From Sorangium cellulosum So0157-2 (GTDB taxonomy: Bacteria > Myxococcota_A > Polyangia > Polyangiales > Polyangiaceae), in contig NC_021658.1 of the NCBI RefSeq assembly GCF_000418325.1, positions 8,880,001 to 8,944,000 of the forward strand: a DNA stretch of 64,000 nt. Reading direction: 5' to 3'. The notes below the pieces were generated by a model that was not told the origin of the DNA, searched no databases, and was given only the letters and a program-made list of their open reading frames with translations. This document shows positions 51,067-58,940 of this stretch, piece after piece; within the stretch, counting starts at the first letter, position 1, and each line of letters begins with the position of its first letter. The translations under genes and the position numbers were made by a program.

Positions 51067-52316
51067 CGGGCCACCTCGGACCGCGCCGCGGGCGTCACCG
51101 CCACGCGCAGCGACGAGAGCTTGCGGAGGGTCGGATGCCCCGCGTACGCGGGCTCGCCGACGATCCTCATGTCCGCGGTGCGGCGGAGCAACGTCCCGAC
51201 GGCGATCTCCCCCTCGAGCCGCGCGAGCGACGCGCCCAGGCAGTAGTGCGGCCCGAGGCCGAAGCTCAGGATCTCCTCGTGCTGCCGCCGCGGGTCGTAA
51301 CGATCCGCGTCGGGGATGGCGCGGGGATCGCGCAGCGCCGCCGGGAGGATCGCGACGATGATCGACCCCCTGGCCATGGTCACCCCGCCGATCTCGACGT
51401 CCTCCGTGCAGTACCGCACGATCCCGCCCTTGCCGAAATTGTCGAAGCGCAGGAGCTCCTCCATCGCGCTGCGCAGGAGCGCGGGCTCGGCCCGCACCGC
51501 GGCCGCGCGCTCGGGCACGCAGAGCAGCGACATGACGCCGAAACAGATGAAATGCACCGTGGTCTCCGAGCCGGCGGCGATGATGGCGGCGACGAGCCCG
51601 AGCATCTCGTCCTCGCTCAGCCGGTCCCCCTCGGCCTCGGCGCGGAGGAGCGTGCTCAGCAGATCGTCGCCCAGGCGGCTGCGCCGCTCGGCGATGAGCT
51701 CGCGGAGGAGCGCCATGCCCGCGGGCACCGGGGCGACGACCGCCGCATACGCCTCGGGGGTGAGGCGCGGATCGATGGTCTTGATGAGCGCCTCGCCGAA
51801 GTCCCGGAAGGTCTTCTCGTGCGCGCCCGGGATGTCGAGCATCGCGGAGATGACGCGCAGGGGGATGAAGTCGGCGAACTCCGCGACCTCGATCTCGCCC
51901 TTGCCCTCGAAGGGCGCGAGCGCCTCGTCGACGATGCGCTGGATCATCGGCCGCAGGCGGTCGCACGCGCGCGGGGTGAAGGCGGGGCTCACGGCCCGGC
52001 GGACACGCGCGTGGTCCTTGGGGGCGAGGCGGAACAGCGACCGCTCGAACGGCCCGCGGATCGCCTCCGGCAGGCCCGCGTCCGGCGCGCGCAGCCCGGC
52101 CGCCACGGGGTCGGTCGCGAGGCGCGGATCGCGCAGCACGGCCGCCACGTCGTCGAAGCGGCTGACCACGTAGGACTGCGCGTCCGGCCAGAAGTACACC
52201 GGCGCGGACTCGCGCAGCTCCGTGTAGGTGGGGTAAGGGTTCGCGTCGAACCCCGGCGCGTCCGGCTTGAAGTGGAGCACCGGACATCCCTTGGCGGCTT
52301 GATTCGGCGTCATCAT
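51063..52316 (-). CDS. Cytochrome P450
   Basis: Protein of 417 aa, soluble bacterial type. Visible motifs: I-helix oxygen-binding AIIAAGSETTVHF, K-helix ExxR in MEELLRFDNFG, a C-helix region KDHARVRRAVSPAFTPR, and the heme-binding loop SFGLGPHYCLGASLARLE with the axial Cys. P450s insert oxygen into a substrate using two electrons, here from the co-encoded ferredoxin. The substrate is unknown. ATG 52316 (MMTPNQAA) has AAGGAG 6 nt upstream. No biosynthetic neighbour identifies a pathway. Confidence 0.93.
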   Translation of the reverse strand: MMTPNQAAKGCPVLHFKPDAPGFDANPYPTYTELRESAPVYFWPDAQSYVVSRFDDVAAVLRDPRLATDPVAAGLRAPDAGLPEAIRGPFERSLFRLAPKDHARVRRAVSPAFTPRACDRLRPMIQRIVDEALAPFEGKGEIEVAEFADFIPLRVISAMLDIPGAHEKTFRDFGEALIKTIDPRLTPEAYAAVVAPVPAGMALLRELIAERRSRLGDDLLSTLLRAEAEGDRLSEDEMLGLVAAIIAAGSETTVHFICFGVMSLLCVPERAAAVRAEPALLRSAMEELLRFDNFGKGGIVRYCTEDVEIGGVTMARGSIIVAILPAALRDPRAIPDADRYDPRRQHEEILSFGLGPHYCLGASLARLEGEIAVGTLLRRTADMRIVGEPAYAGHPTLRKLSSLRVAVTPAARSEVAR

Positions 52317-52607
52317 CGTCGCTCCTTCGCCTGCAGAGACGGGCGCCCCTCCGGCCCCCGCCGGCGCCCCTCGCAGCCAGCGTGACCGGCGAGCGAGCCC
52401 GCCGTCCTGTCGGCCAGCATACTCAGGAATCGAGCGGGGAACGCAGCTCGAATCGCCGTGAGCAGCGCTTCGACGCGGCACGGGACCTATCCTCCCACAG
52501 GAGAATTCTCCACGGGCGGAGCGAGCGGATGGCGCCCGCCGGCGGAGGGCCGTGCCCCTCGCGGGCGCAGGGCGTCGTGCCTCGCCCGCGCGGCGCTCGG
52601 CGCTGTG

Positions 52608-53311
52608 TCACCAGCTCTCCCATTGCTGGTTGCTGCCGCCGTTGCAGGCGTACTGCTTCACGGCCGCGCCGTCGGCGGTCGAGCCGCTGACCACGTCGAG
52701 GCGCTTGCCGCTGTGCCGCGCGACGACGCGGTAGTAGCCGCCGCCGGCGTCCTGTCGCGCGCGGCCGAGATCATGTACGCGGCGCCGTCGTCGTCCTTGA
52801 ACAGCGTGATGTCGCGCGACATGTGCCCGAGCGGGCGGAAGCTGCCGCGGTAGGTGTAGCTGCCGTCCACCGTGCTGGAGGTCGCCACGGCCGCGCGGGC
52901 CTCGCCGTAGTCCGTGGCGTTCTCCTTGTGCATCCACATGACATACTGGCCGGTCGAGCTGTTGTAGATCACCTTGGGACGCTCGATGTTGGCCGAGCGC
53001 AGCTCGGCGTGCGCGCTCGGCGTGAGCACGTGGTTGCGGAACTGCCAGCTCTTCAGATCGGTCGAGCGGTAGACATCGACGTACTTGGTGGCGCGGTTCT
53101 CGCCGAACCAGTAGTAGTCATCGCCGACCTTGATCACGCCGCCGCCATGCGCGTGGACCACGTTGCCCGAGGTGTCCCGGAACTGCGTGCCGTTGGTGAT
53201 CGTCTGGGGCGCGGCGTTGGCCGTGCCGGCGAGCCCTGGATGCGCCAGCGCAGCCAGGCCGAGCGCGAGCGCGAAGCGGACCGAGTCGACATCAGCAAGC
53301 TTCCTTGACAC
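52608..53311 (-). pseudogene. GH43-like glycosidase with internal deletion joined to a ricin-type lectin tail
   Basis: The 5' part starts at GTG 53311 (AAGGAG upstream) with a signal peptide and a GH43-like five-bladed propeller opening: HAHGGGVIKVGDDYYWFGEN, YRSTDLKSWQFRNHVL, RPKVIYNSSTGQYVMWMHKE and HMSRDITLFKDDDGAAYMIS. Near 52755 this frame ends and the next frame gives YYRVVARHSGKRLDVVSG and NGGSNQQWESW, the end of a ricin-B/CBM13 lectin. Most of the catalytic domain and lectin are missing and the frames disagree, so the product is non-functional. Confidence 0.75.
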
Positions 53312-53576
53312 TGCGAGTCTCCTTCCCTGCTCGCCCTTCAAAAATACACCGAGATTTTGGACAAAGCCGCAGGATCCAGGAAGTCAGATGCGTTCCGAAA
53401 GTCAAGCTCATCATGGCGGCCATTCCACCGAAAGGGCGCGGCGCAGACACGCTGGTTGAAAGATCGAGCCTCGTGAGATCCGCCTTCATGGCAATGCGAC
53501 GCTGTATCGACAAGTCATGGTCGTAAAGCGCCTCGGCCCGTCGTGGAGGGCTTTGCGCCGCTCGGGCGGGGGGGCC

Positions 53577-54422
53577 TTACGGGAGCCAGCTCGACGCGTG
53601 CTCGCGCGCGAAGTCCTGGAAGGAGCGCGGCCGAGCGCCGGTCACGTCGAAGACCGCGTCGCTCGTCTTTGTCCCCCGCCCTTCCTGATGGAAGCGGAGC
53701 ATCGCCGAGATCCCGTCGACGTGCTCCTGGGACACGGCGTAGGGCAGCATCGACGCGCGGAACGCCTCCGCCGAGATCGACGCGAAGGTGACGTTACGGC
53801 CGGTCCGCGCGGAGATCTCGGCGACCATCGCCGAGTACGAGAGCGGCGCGGGGCCGCACAGCGTGAGCGCCTCGCCCTCGAAGCGGTCGGACGAAAGGCA
53901 CTCGGCCGCCACGCGCGCGATGTCGCGCGCGTCGATGACGTTCTCCTCGAAGTCATGGCACGGCAGGCGAAGGACGCCCTCTGTCCGGATCGCGTGACCG
54001 TAGTAGTGGATGAAGTTCTGCATGAAGCCGCCGGGCCGGAGGAGCGTGTACGGGAGCCCGGAGGCCTCGACCCCGCGCTCGATGGCGCGGTGGATGCGCG
54101 CGTAGAAGAACGCCTCGCTCTCCGCGCTCATGATCGAGAGCTTGACGATGCGGCGGGCTCCGGCGCGCCGCGCCGCCTCGACCACGCGGAGCTCGGCGGC
54201 GACCTGATCGATCATGTCTCCCGTCGCGAGGAAGACCGCCTTCGCCCCGGCGAGGCTGGCGTCGAGGCCGTCGCCCGTTTCGAGATCGACGCGCGCGACC
54301 TCGCCGGCGTGGTGCGGCGGCCTCCTCGAACGATAGACGCCGCGCGCGGGTAGCCCTTTGCGGTGGAGCTCCGTCAGGACCGCGCTCCCGACGACTCCGC
54401 TGGAACCAAAGATGACGTGCAT
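53577..54422 (-). CDS. NmrA-like NAD(P)-binding (atypical SDR) protein
   Basis: Protein of 281 aa. The N-terminal Rossmann motif MHVIFGSSGVVGSAVLTEL has the GxxGxxG loop, followed by ASLAGAKAVFLATGD, ARRIVKLSIMSAE and LPYTLLRPGGFMQNF. Members are redox sensors or act on small quinone-like substrates. The Tyr/Lys catalytic pair of classical SDRs is not evident. It ends the AraC-NmrA unit: the AraC gene is upstream on the same strand with a 26-bp gap, so that regulator probably controls it. The ribosome site before ATG 54422 is weak. Confidence 0.85.
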   Translation of the reverse strand: MHVIFGSSGVVGSAVLTELHRKGLPARGVYRSRRPPHHAGEVARVDLETGDGLDASLAGAKAVFLATGDMIDQVAAELRVVEAARRAGARRIVKLSIMSAESEAFFYARIHRAIERGVEASGLPYTLLRPGGFMQNFIHYYGHAIRTEGVLRLPCHDFEENVIDARDIARVAAECLSSDRFEGEALTLCGPAPLSYSAMVAEISARTGRNVTFASISAEAFRASMLPYAVSQEHVDGISAMLRFHQEGRGTKTSDAVFDVTGARPRSFQDFAREHASSWLP

Positions 54423-54448
54423 GCGCGCAGCGTGGATCGCGGGCCGGG

Positions 54449-55297
54449 TCAGCGAATAGGAACCATTTGACCCCTCTCGGCCGGCGGGATGGGGCGCGCG
54501 CCCCGTTGCCTGGCGAGGAGCTCGCGGGGCGATAGCCCCGAGTGCTTGCGGCACTCGAGGATCCAGTGCGATTGGTCGGCGTACCCTGCTTCGTAGGCGA
54601 GATCGGCGCCGGCTCGCCCGCTTCGCGCGGCGATGCCGAGCGCCCGCTGGAAGCGCCGGACGCGGAGGAAATCGCGGGGGGTCAAGCCGACCTCGCGGCG
54701 GAACAGCTCGATGAACCTGCGGTGGCTCAGCCCGGAGGCCGCGACCTCGGCGGCGATCGCGCCGTCGGCGGAGCCGAGCTCTGCGCGTCGAACGGTGGCG
54801 GTGACGGCGGCGTGCGAGGCGCGGTGCGAGCGGGCGCGGTCGAGGAAATAGGCGCTCAGCGTCGACAGTCGTTCCCTGTCCGACGCGGCGCCGGCGATGC
54901 GCTCGGCGAGCGCGCGCGCGGACGCGCCGAGGAGGTCGTCGAGCGGGTGGTGCTGGTCGGCGAGGGCGTCCATCGGGACGGCGAGGAGCGGCCACGCGCC
55001 GCCGGGGTGGAAGTGCACGCCCACGAGCCGCGCCTGAGGAGCGGTGGGCACGTCGAACGCGGACCTGCGCGGGCCGGAGACGAGGGCGGTGCGGCATGCC
55101 CCGCTGTGGCCGGTCAGCTCCGTCCAGGAGAGTCGTTTGCCGCCGAGGGGGATGACGATCTCGAGCGTGCCAGTGGGCAGCACACGGTCGGCGAGATGCT
55201 CTGGATGGTAGCCGTCGTAGATCCAGAGGCTGCGGATGAAGGGGCGCAGCGGGGCGGGCGGGGGCATCGCGCGGTAGAAGGAGTGGCTGGCGGTCAA
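54449..55297 (-). CDS. AraC-family transcriptional regulator
   Basis: Protein of 282 aa. The N-terminal region (APLRPFIRSLWIYDGYHPEH, RVLPTGTLEIVIPLGGKRLS, ARLVGVHFHPGGAWPLL) is the sensor half found in AraC proteins with a DUF6597-like domain. The C-terminal double HTH includes IAAEVAASGLSHRRFIELFRREVGLTP and DLAYEAGYADQSHWILECRKHSGLSP. It is first in a two-gene unit with the NmrA-like reductase. Its 5' end faces the minisatellite at 55434. Confidence 0.88.
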   Translation of the reverse strand: MTASHSFYRAMPPPAPLRPFIRSLWIYDGYHPEHLADRVLPTGTLEIVIPLGGKRLSWTELTGHSGACRTALVSGPRRSAFDVPTAPQARLVGVHFHPGGAWPLLAVPMDALADQHHPLDDLLGASARALAERIAGAASDRERLSTLSAYFLDRARSHRASHAAVTATVRRAELGSADGAIAAEVAASGLSHRRFIELFRREVGLTPRDFLRVRRFQRALGIAARSGRAGADLAYEAGYADQSHWILECRKHSGLSPRELLARQRGARPIPPAERGQMVPIR

Positions 55298-55419
55298 GGG
55301 GGTTCCGAGGCGGGGGCGGCTGGGTACGAAGGGTAGAAGAGCGCGGCCGTGTGGGGGAGCGCCACGGTGAGCGAGTGCGCGCGCCCGGACGACGTGCGAG
55401 GTGGACCAGGTAGCATATT

Positions 55420-56571
55420 TTGTGCCGCTACCCCAACCTGGGTCGGTCGCCTCGCCTCGGTCGCCTCAACCTGGGTCGCCTCAACCTGGGTCGGTCGCCT
55501 CAACCTGGGTCGGTCGCCTCAACCCGGGTCGGGTCAGGTCACCTCAACCCGGGTCGGTCGGGTCACCTCAACCCGGGTCGGGTCACCTCCCCAGCGCCCG
55601 AGCCCCCCCTCCGCGCGCGCCGGCGCAACGACGGGTCCACGCCGGCACCGGGCCGGCCAGCGCCCGTCGCTCCTCCCATCCAGCGGCCGGCGTTGCTCAC
55701 CCAGGAGTCGGAGAGCCACAGCCCGCCGCAGCGCCCGCCTCCCCTCATCGATCAGCAGCCGTTCGAGCCGCCCCTCGCGGACCTCCCCACCAACGCAAGC
55801 ACCGCCCCGAGCCGCGCGCGCCGGGTGGACCAGTCCGCGTTCCGGCGGCGGTTGCAGCCTGGGCTGTGCCCGGACCCGACCGAGGCATCCCAGATCCGAG
55901 AGACGTTGACCGCGCGCTTCCGCAACGAGAACTGGGCCGGCGCCGGGCGGCTGTATGTGGACCCCAGGCTGCCGGAAGGCGCGCACCTCCCCCTCCTGCA
56001 TTACCTCCAGCAGGCGGAACGCGAGACGATCGCGCAGCTGGGCCTCGATCCCGAGCCTCCGGACGTCTTCGCGTACTTCGACAAGGAGCTGCTCGTCGCT
56101 GCCGCGTGCACCAACCGCAACGTGGTCGCCTACTACGACGGCGCGTTGCACGTGGTCCTCGATCGCGAGGACGTGCAGGCCAGCGTCGTGCACGAATACG
56201 CGCATCACGCGCTGATGAGCCACGGAATCCTGGGCCCGGCCTGGGCGCAGGAAGGCATCGCCATGCTCATCGCGCGCGAAGCCTGGTGGCTCGACCCGGC
56301 CCGGCTCGGAGAGGTGAGGGATAACCCCATGCCGCTCGAGGTGATGGAGCAATCGATCCCGTACACGCTCCGCCCGGAGCAGTCGGTCCTGTTTTATGTG
56401 CAAGCGGCCAGCATGGTGGCCTGTATGGCGCGCGGCAACGGCGCGGGCTTGCGCGGGCTCATGGATGCCTTAGGCGCGTCCGCAAGCGCAGCGCAGGGCG
56501 ACGGCTCTTACGATCCATCGACAATCCTCGACCCCTCCGCCTGGCAAGGCTGCATCGACGGCCTACCCTGA
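55420..56571 (+). CDS. Zinc metallopeptidase-like protein (gluzincin pattern), start uncertain
   Basis: About 383 aa if translation begins at TTG 55420; no ATG, ribosome site or signal peptide is apparent at the N-terminus, which is the minisatellite translated. The conserved body runs from about residue 130. The zinc site is VVHEYAHHALMSHG (HExxH) with the third ligand Glu in AQEGIAMLIA about 20 residues later, typical of peptidase_MA-like enzymes. The segment YYDGALHVVLDREDVQASVVH precedes it. The C-terminus has FYVQAASMVACMARGNGAGL. Likely originally exported; the repeat expansion may have replaced its leader. Its stop abuts a stub of another gene. Confidence 0.65.
   Translation: MCRYPNLGRSPRLGRLNLGRLNLGRSPQPGSVASTRVGSGHLNPGRSGHLNPGRVTSPAPEPPLRARRRNDGSTPAPGRPAPVAPPIQRPALLTQESESHSPPQRPPPLIDQQPFEPPLADLPTNASTAPSRARRVDQSAFRRRLQPGLCPDPTEASQIRETLTARFRNENWAGAGRLYVDPRLPEGAHLPLLHYLQQAERETIAQLGLDPEPPDVFAYFDKELLVAAACTNRNVVAYYDGALHVVLDREDVQASVVHEYAHHALMSHGILGPAWAQEGIAMLIAREAWWLDPARLGEVRDNPMPLEVMEQSIPYTLRPEQSVLFYVQAASMVACMARGNGAGLRGLMDALGASASAAQGDGSYDPSTILDPSAWQGCIDGLP
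55434..55588 (+). repeat. Minisatellite, seven CAACCYGGGTC units
   Basis: The 11-mer CAACC(T/C)GGGTC starts at 55434, 55467, 55482, 55501, 55520, 55545 and 55569, separated by GGTCGCCT- or GGTCACCT-type spacers (period 15-33 bp). It lies between the AraC start and the peptidase body, in frame with the peptidase reading frame, where it encodes Leu/Asn/Gly/Arg-rich repeats (LGRLNLGRLNLGRSPQPG). Confidence 0.85.
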
Positions 56572-56657
56572 AGGACGCGCTGGATCCGAACGGGATCCTC
56601 TCACCCGGCAAGCAGGGCATCTGGCCCAGGAGCTTCAGGATCGAGCGCTCACGGTAG
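56568..56657 (+). pseudogene. C-terminal stub of a VAO-type FAD-linked oxidase
   Basis: In a different frame from the peptidase and overlapping its stop, the sequence encodes LKDALDPNGILSPGKQGIWP and then RSFRIERSR-stop. DPNGILSPGKQGIWP is the characteristic end of vanillyl-alcohol-oxidase-type flavoproteins (p-cresol dehydrogenase, eugenol oxidase). Only about 29 codons remain. It abuts the intradiol dioxygenase gene, so an aromatic-degradation locus may once have been larger. Confidence 0.6.
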
Positions 56658-57219
56658 CTTCCGGCAGCGCATAGGCCGCATCGGACGCCGGCTCGAGCAC
56701 GAAGTCGAAGCGCGCCGAGAACGCCCCCTCCCGGCCCGCCTGGCTCGATCCGCGCTCTAGCTGGACCGCGAGGCGAGGGTTGTACAGCCTGTCCGAGCTC
56801 GTGTGATCGTCGGGGAGCAGGAAGATCTGGGTCGTCAGCGACCGGTGACCAGGGGCGAACAGCTTGAAGTGAATGTGCTTCACCCGGACCCAGGACTGCG
56901 TGGCGACCGGGTAATTACCCGGGATCTCGGTGCGGAGCTCGAACCGGCCCTGGCTGTCGGTCGTCATCCGCCCGCGGCAGCGGAAATGCGCCGGCGACTG
57001 CGGGGCGATCGGATCGTTGCTGTCGTACAGGCCCTTGCTGTCGGCGTGCCACACCTCGATCTCGACGTGGGGGATCGAGCAACACCTCGTGTCCGCCACC
57101 GTCCCCGTGAACCACAGCACGGGTCCGGTCGACCCGGGAGGGTACAGATCGGTGCGGTCGGGTGCGTGTGGGCGATAAAACGGCCCCTCCGTGGTTTCAT
57201 CGGTCGAACGGCATTCCAT
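56635..57219 (-). CDS. Intradiol ring-cleavage dioxygenase family protein
   Basis: Protein of 194 aa beginning with the family opening TEGPFYRPHAPDRTDL. The iron ligands are present: Tyr in DSKGLYDSND, Tyr in PGNYPVATQSW, and two His in VRVKHIHFKLF; RCRGRMTTDSQGRFELRT supplies the conserved Arg/Gly strand. Such enzymes open catechol or protocatechuate rings between the hydroxyls. It is a single-domain form, shorter than catechol 1,2-dioxygenase, resembling the stand-alone dioxygenase-like proteins. ATG 57219 has AGGAGC about 9 nt upstream. Next to an FAD-oxidase stub, hinting at a former aromatic pathway. Confidence 0.85.
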   Translation of the reverse strand: MECRSTDETTEGPFYRPHAPDRTDLYPPGSTGPVLWFTGTVADTRCCSIPHVEIEVWHADSKGLYDSNDPIAPQSPAHFRCRGRMTTDSQGRFELRTEIPGNYPVATQSWVRVKHIHFKLFAPGHRSLTTQIFLLPDDHTSSDRLYNPRLAVQLERGSSQAGREGAFSARFDFVLEPASDAAYALPEATVSARS

Positions 57220-58162
57220 GATGGCGTGCTCCTGTGACGAGACCCCTTGCCGCAAGGGTGTTCCTGTGAGTGGCGGCGGTGCGCCTCGCGAATCCTATGG
57301 AGCCCCGCCGACCATTTTCGCAGCCTCCCGGGGGGCAGGGCTCCGCGCGTCCAGGGGGCGCCACGGCCTGACCCTCCTCCGCGTCGTCCTGAGGCGTCCG
57401 TCCTGCACCGAAGAGGCGCCTCGCGAGGAGGTGTCCTTCGGAGAGAGCGTTTAGGACGTTGAGCGCCACTGCCTGGCGTCCTCGACGTTCTTCCGCGGCG
57501 CACGAGAACGCCATCGACGCCCGGGAGGAGGTGCGGTTCGGCCACGCCGGACCCATGATGTTCGCAGCATATGATGATCGTAGTTGGACAAAACGAAACG
57601 ACGCGGACGGTGGTCGGTCCCAGGCACCCTTCAGCTGCGCTCGCCGATGTGGGGAACGATGAACATGCGCCCCGGACGGTCCCGCAGACGCGCGTCGGCA
57701 TGACGAGATGCGTCTGGGACTAGCAGAGCGCTTCGCAGTCGCAGCCGCGCACCAGAGCGGCGCGCACGACACGAGCCAGCGAGCGCGCAGCACCTCAGCG
57801 CAGCGGCATCAGCTGCGTAGCGGCGTCAGCTGCCCGTGGAGCGCCGAGCGAGCGAAGGACGAGGCGAGCGACAACCCGCGTGTGCCGCTCGCGCCGACGG
57901 ACGATCTCGGCTCGGCCCTCTCACGCCCTGCGGACCACGCGTGTGCAGCCGCGCTCGAGCCCTCAGCGACATCCACACCTCCCGCGCCGTGACGATCCTC
58001 GTCACACCCATCTGGCCGACGCGCGCCAGCGAGCTCGCGTTCGCCCACAAGGCGTGGCGGCGCTTCACCAGCGCTGGTGGGAGCATCAGTGTCATCACAG
58101 ATCCATGAAATACCCTTTGACCGACGCTGGACCAACACGACAGGCGGATACAGGCATATCTA
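57220..58162. other. 0.94-kb region without a convincing gene
   Basis: Frames on both strands are Arg/Ala-rich and lack ribosome sites. A plus-strand frame at about 57970-58108 gives VTILVTPIWPTRASELAFAH and WRRFTSAGGSISVITDP-stop, which looks protein-like and could be a C-terminal stub. A minus-strand frame near 57660 (MFIVPHIGERS-stop) is similarly short. I read this as decayed sequence plus the intradiol gene promoter. Confidence 0.4.
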
Positions 58163-58181
58163 GCACAGACACAGTCTGTGC
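58163..58181. promoter_or_regulatory. Perfect inverted repeat GCACAGAC-ACA-GTCTGTGC
   Basis: Eight-base arms with a 3-nt spacer, 72 bp before the lipoprotein start codon. The form suits a dimeric repressor or activator site. It is followed by the direct repeat GCATGC-C-GCATGC (58180-58192). Confidence 0.5.
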
Positions 58182-58253
58182 ATGCCGCATGCTGACACCA
58201 GAGACAAGATGTTCCCAGGCCAGGTTCATGAGGGGGCATCGAAGGAGGGCAAC

Positions 58254-58685
58254 ATGAGCTCGATCCACCATGGAACGTCATTTTTGATGCTGGTCGCGGC
58301 CGCGATGGCCGGGTGCGCAGCCGGGTCGGCGGACATGTCGAACGACGAGATGGTCGCGGACATGGAGATGGTCGAATCGAGCGAAGCGGCGCTCGAGAGA
58401 GCGGATGACTCCGAGTCAGCGACGATGAATCCCCTGGCCGAGAGCACCCGAACCGACGAGCTCGGGGCGTACGGAGCCACCGCGGACGATTCCGAGGGGG
58501 GAAGCGCGGCCTACGGCGGCGAGGGGCAGTATGGGCATCATGGGCAGTATGGGCATCACGGGCACTGCCCGCCGCCGGTGAAATTCTGCCCGCCGCCGGA
58601 CAAGTTCTGCCCGCATCGAACGCCGACGCAGTGCTCGTCGTCGTTCACGGTGTTCCAACCGCGTCCCCCGGATCAGGACAGGTAG
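58254..58685 (+). CDS. Small lipoprotein with Tyr/His/Cys-rich repeats
   Basis: Protein of 143 aa. The signal peptide FLMLVAAAMAGC ends in a lipobox. A Met/Glu/Asp-rich segment (SNDEMVADMEMVESSEAA) is followed by a Gly-rich part with the repeat GQYGHHGQYGHHGHC, then CPPPVKFCPPPDKFCPH. The His and Cys clusters could bind metal; this is inference. ATG 58254 has a perfect AAGGAGG upstream. A strong inverted repeat lies 72 bp before it. I recognise no family, and nothing suggests an enzyme. Confidence 0.75.
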   Translation: MSSIHHGTSFLMLVAAAMAGCAAGSADMSNDEMVADMEMVESSEAALERADDSESATMNPLAESTRTDELGAYGATADDSEGGSAAYGGEGQYGHHGQYGHHGHCPPPVKFCPPPDKFCPHRTPTQCSSSFTVFQPRPPDQDR

Positions 58686-58832
58686 GCAGCGGCAGCGGTC
58701 GAAGCAGCGATGGGGCCGCATCCCGCCGGTACAGCCGGGGGTGCATCGCGGCGCCACGGCGCCCCCATCGAGGGCGAGAGGACGGTACCGAGACCAGCGC
58801 GCCGGCGCGCCAGGATAGCATGGAGCCTGCGA

Positions 58833-58855
58833 CCGCCCGTCGTTCCCCCGGGCGG
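58833..58855. terminator. Hairpin downstream of the lipoprotein gene
   Basis: CCGCCCG (58833-58839) pairs with CGGGCGG (58849-58855) around a C/T-rich loop, in the 255-bp convergent gap before the porin gene. Seven-base stem, so support is moderate. Confidence 0.35.
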
Positions 58856-58940
58856 CGCTGTTCCTTGCGATTCAGTCGCAGCCGGCGGCGACTGGCGCAG
58901 CGCCGCGCCGCCCACTCCGACAGGTCGCCGTCGCCGTCGC

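Noticed and set aside
57836..58108. 90-codon plus-strand ORF ending ISVITDP
   Set aside because: Only the last 40 residues look like a protein; no ribosome site, signal or family recognised, so it is mentioned only within the empty region.
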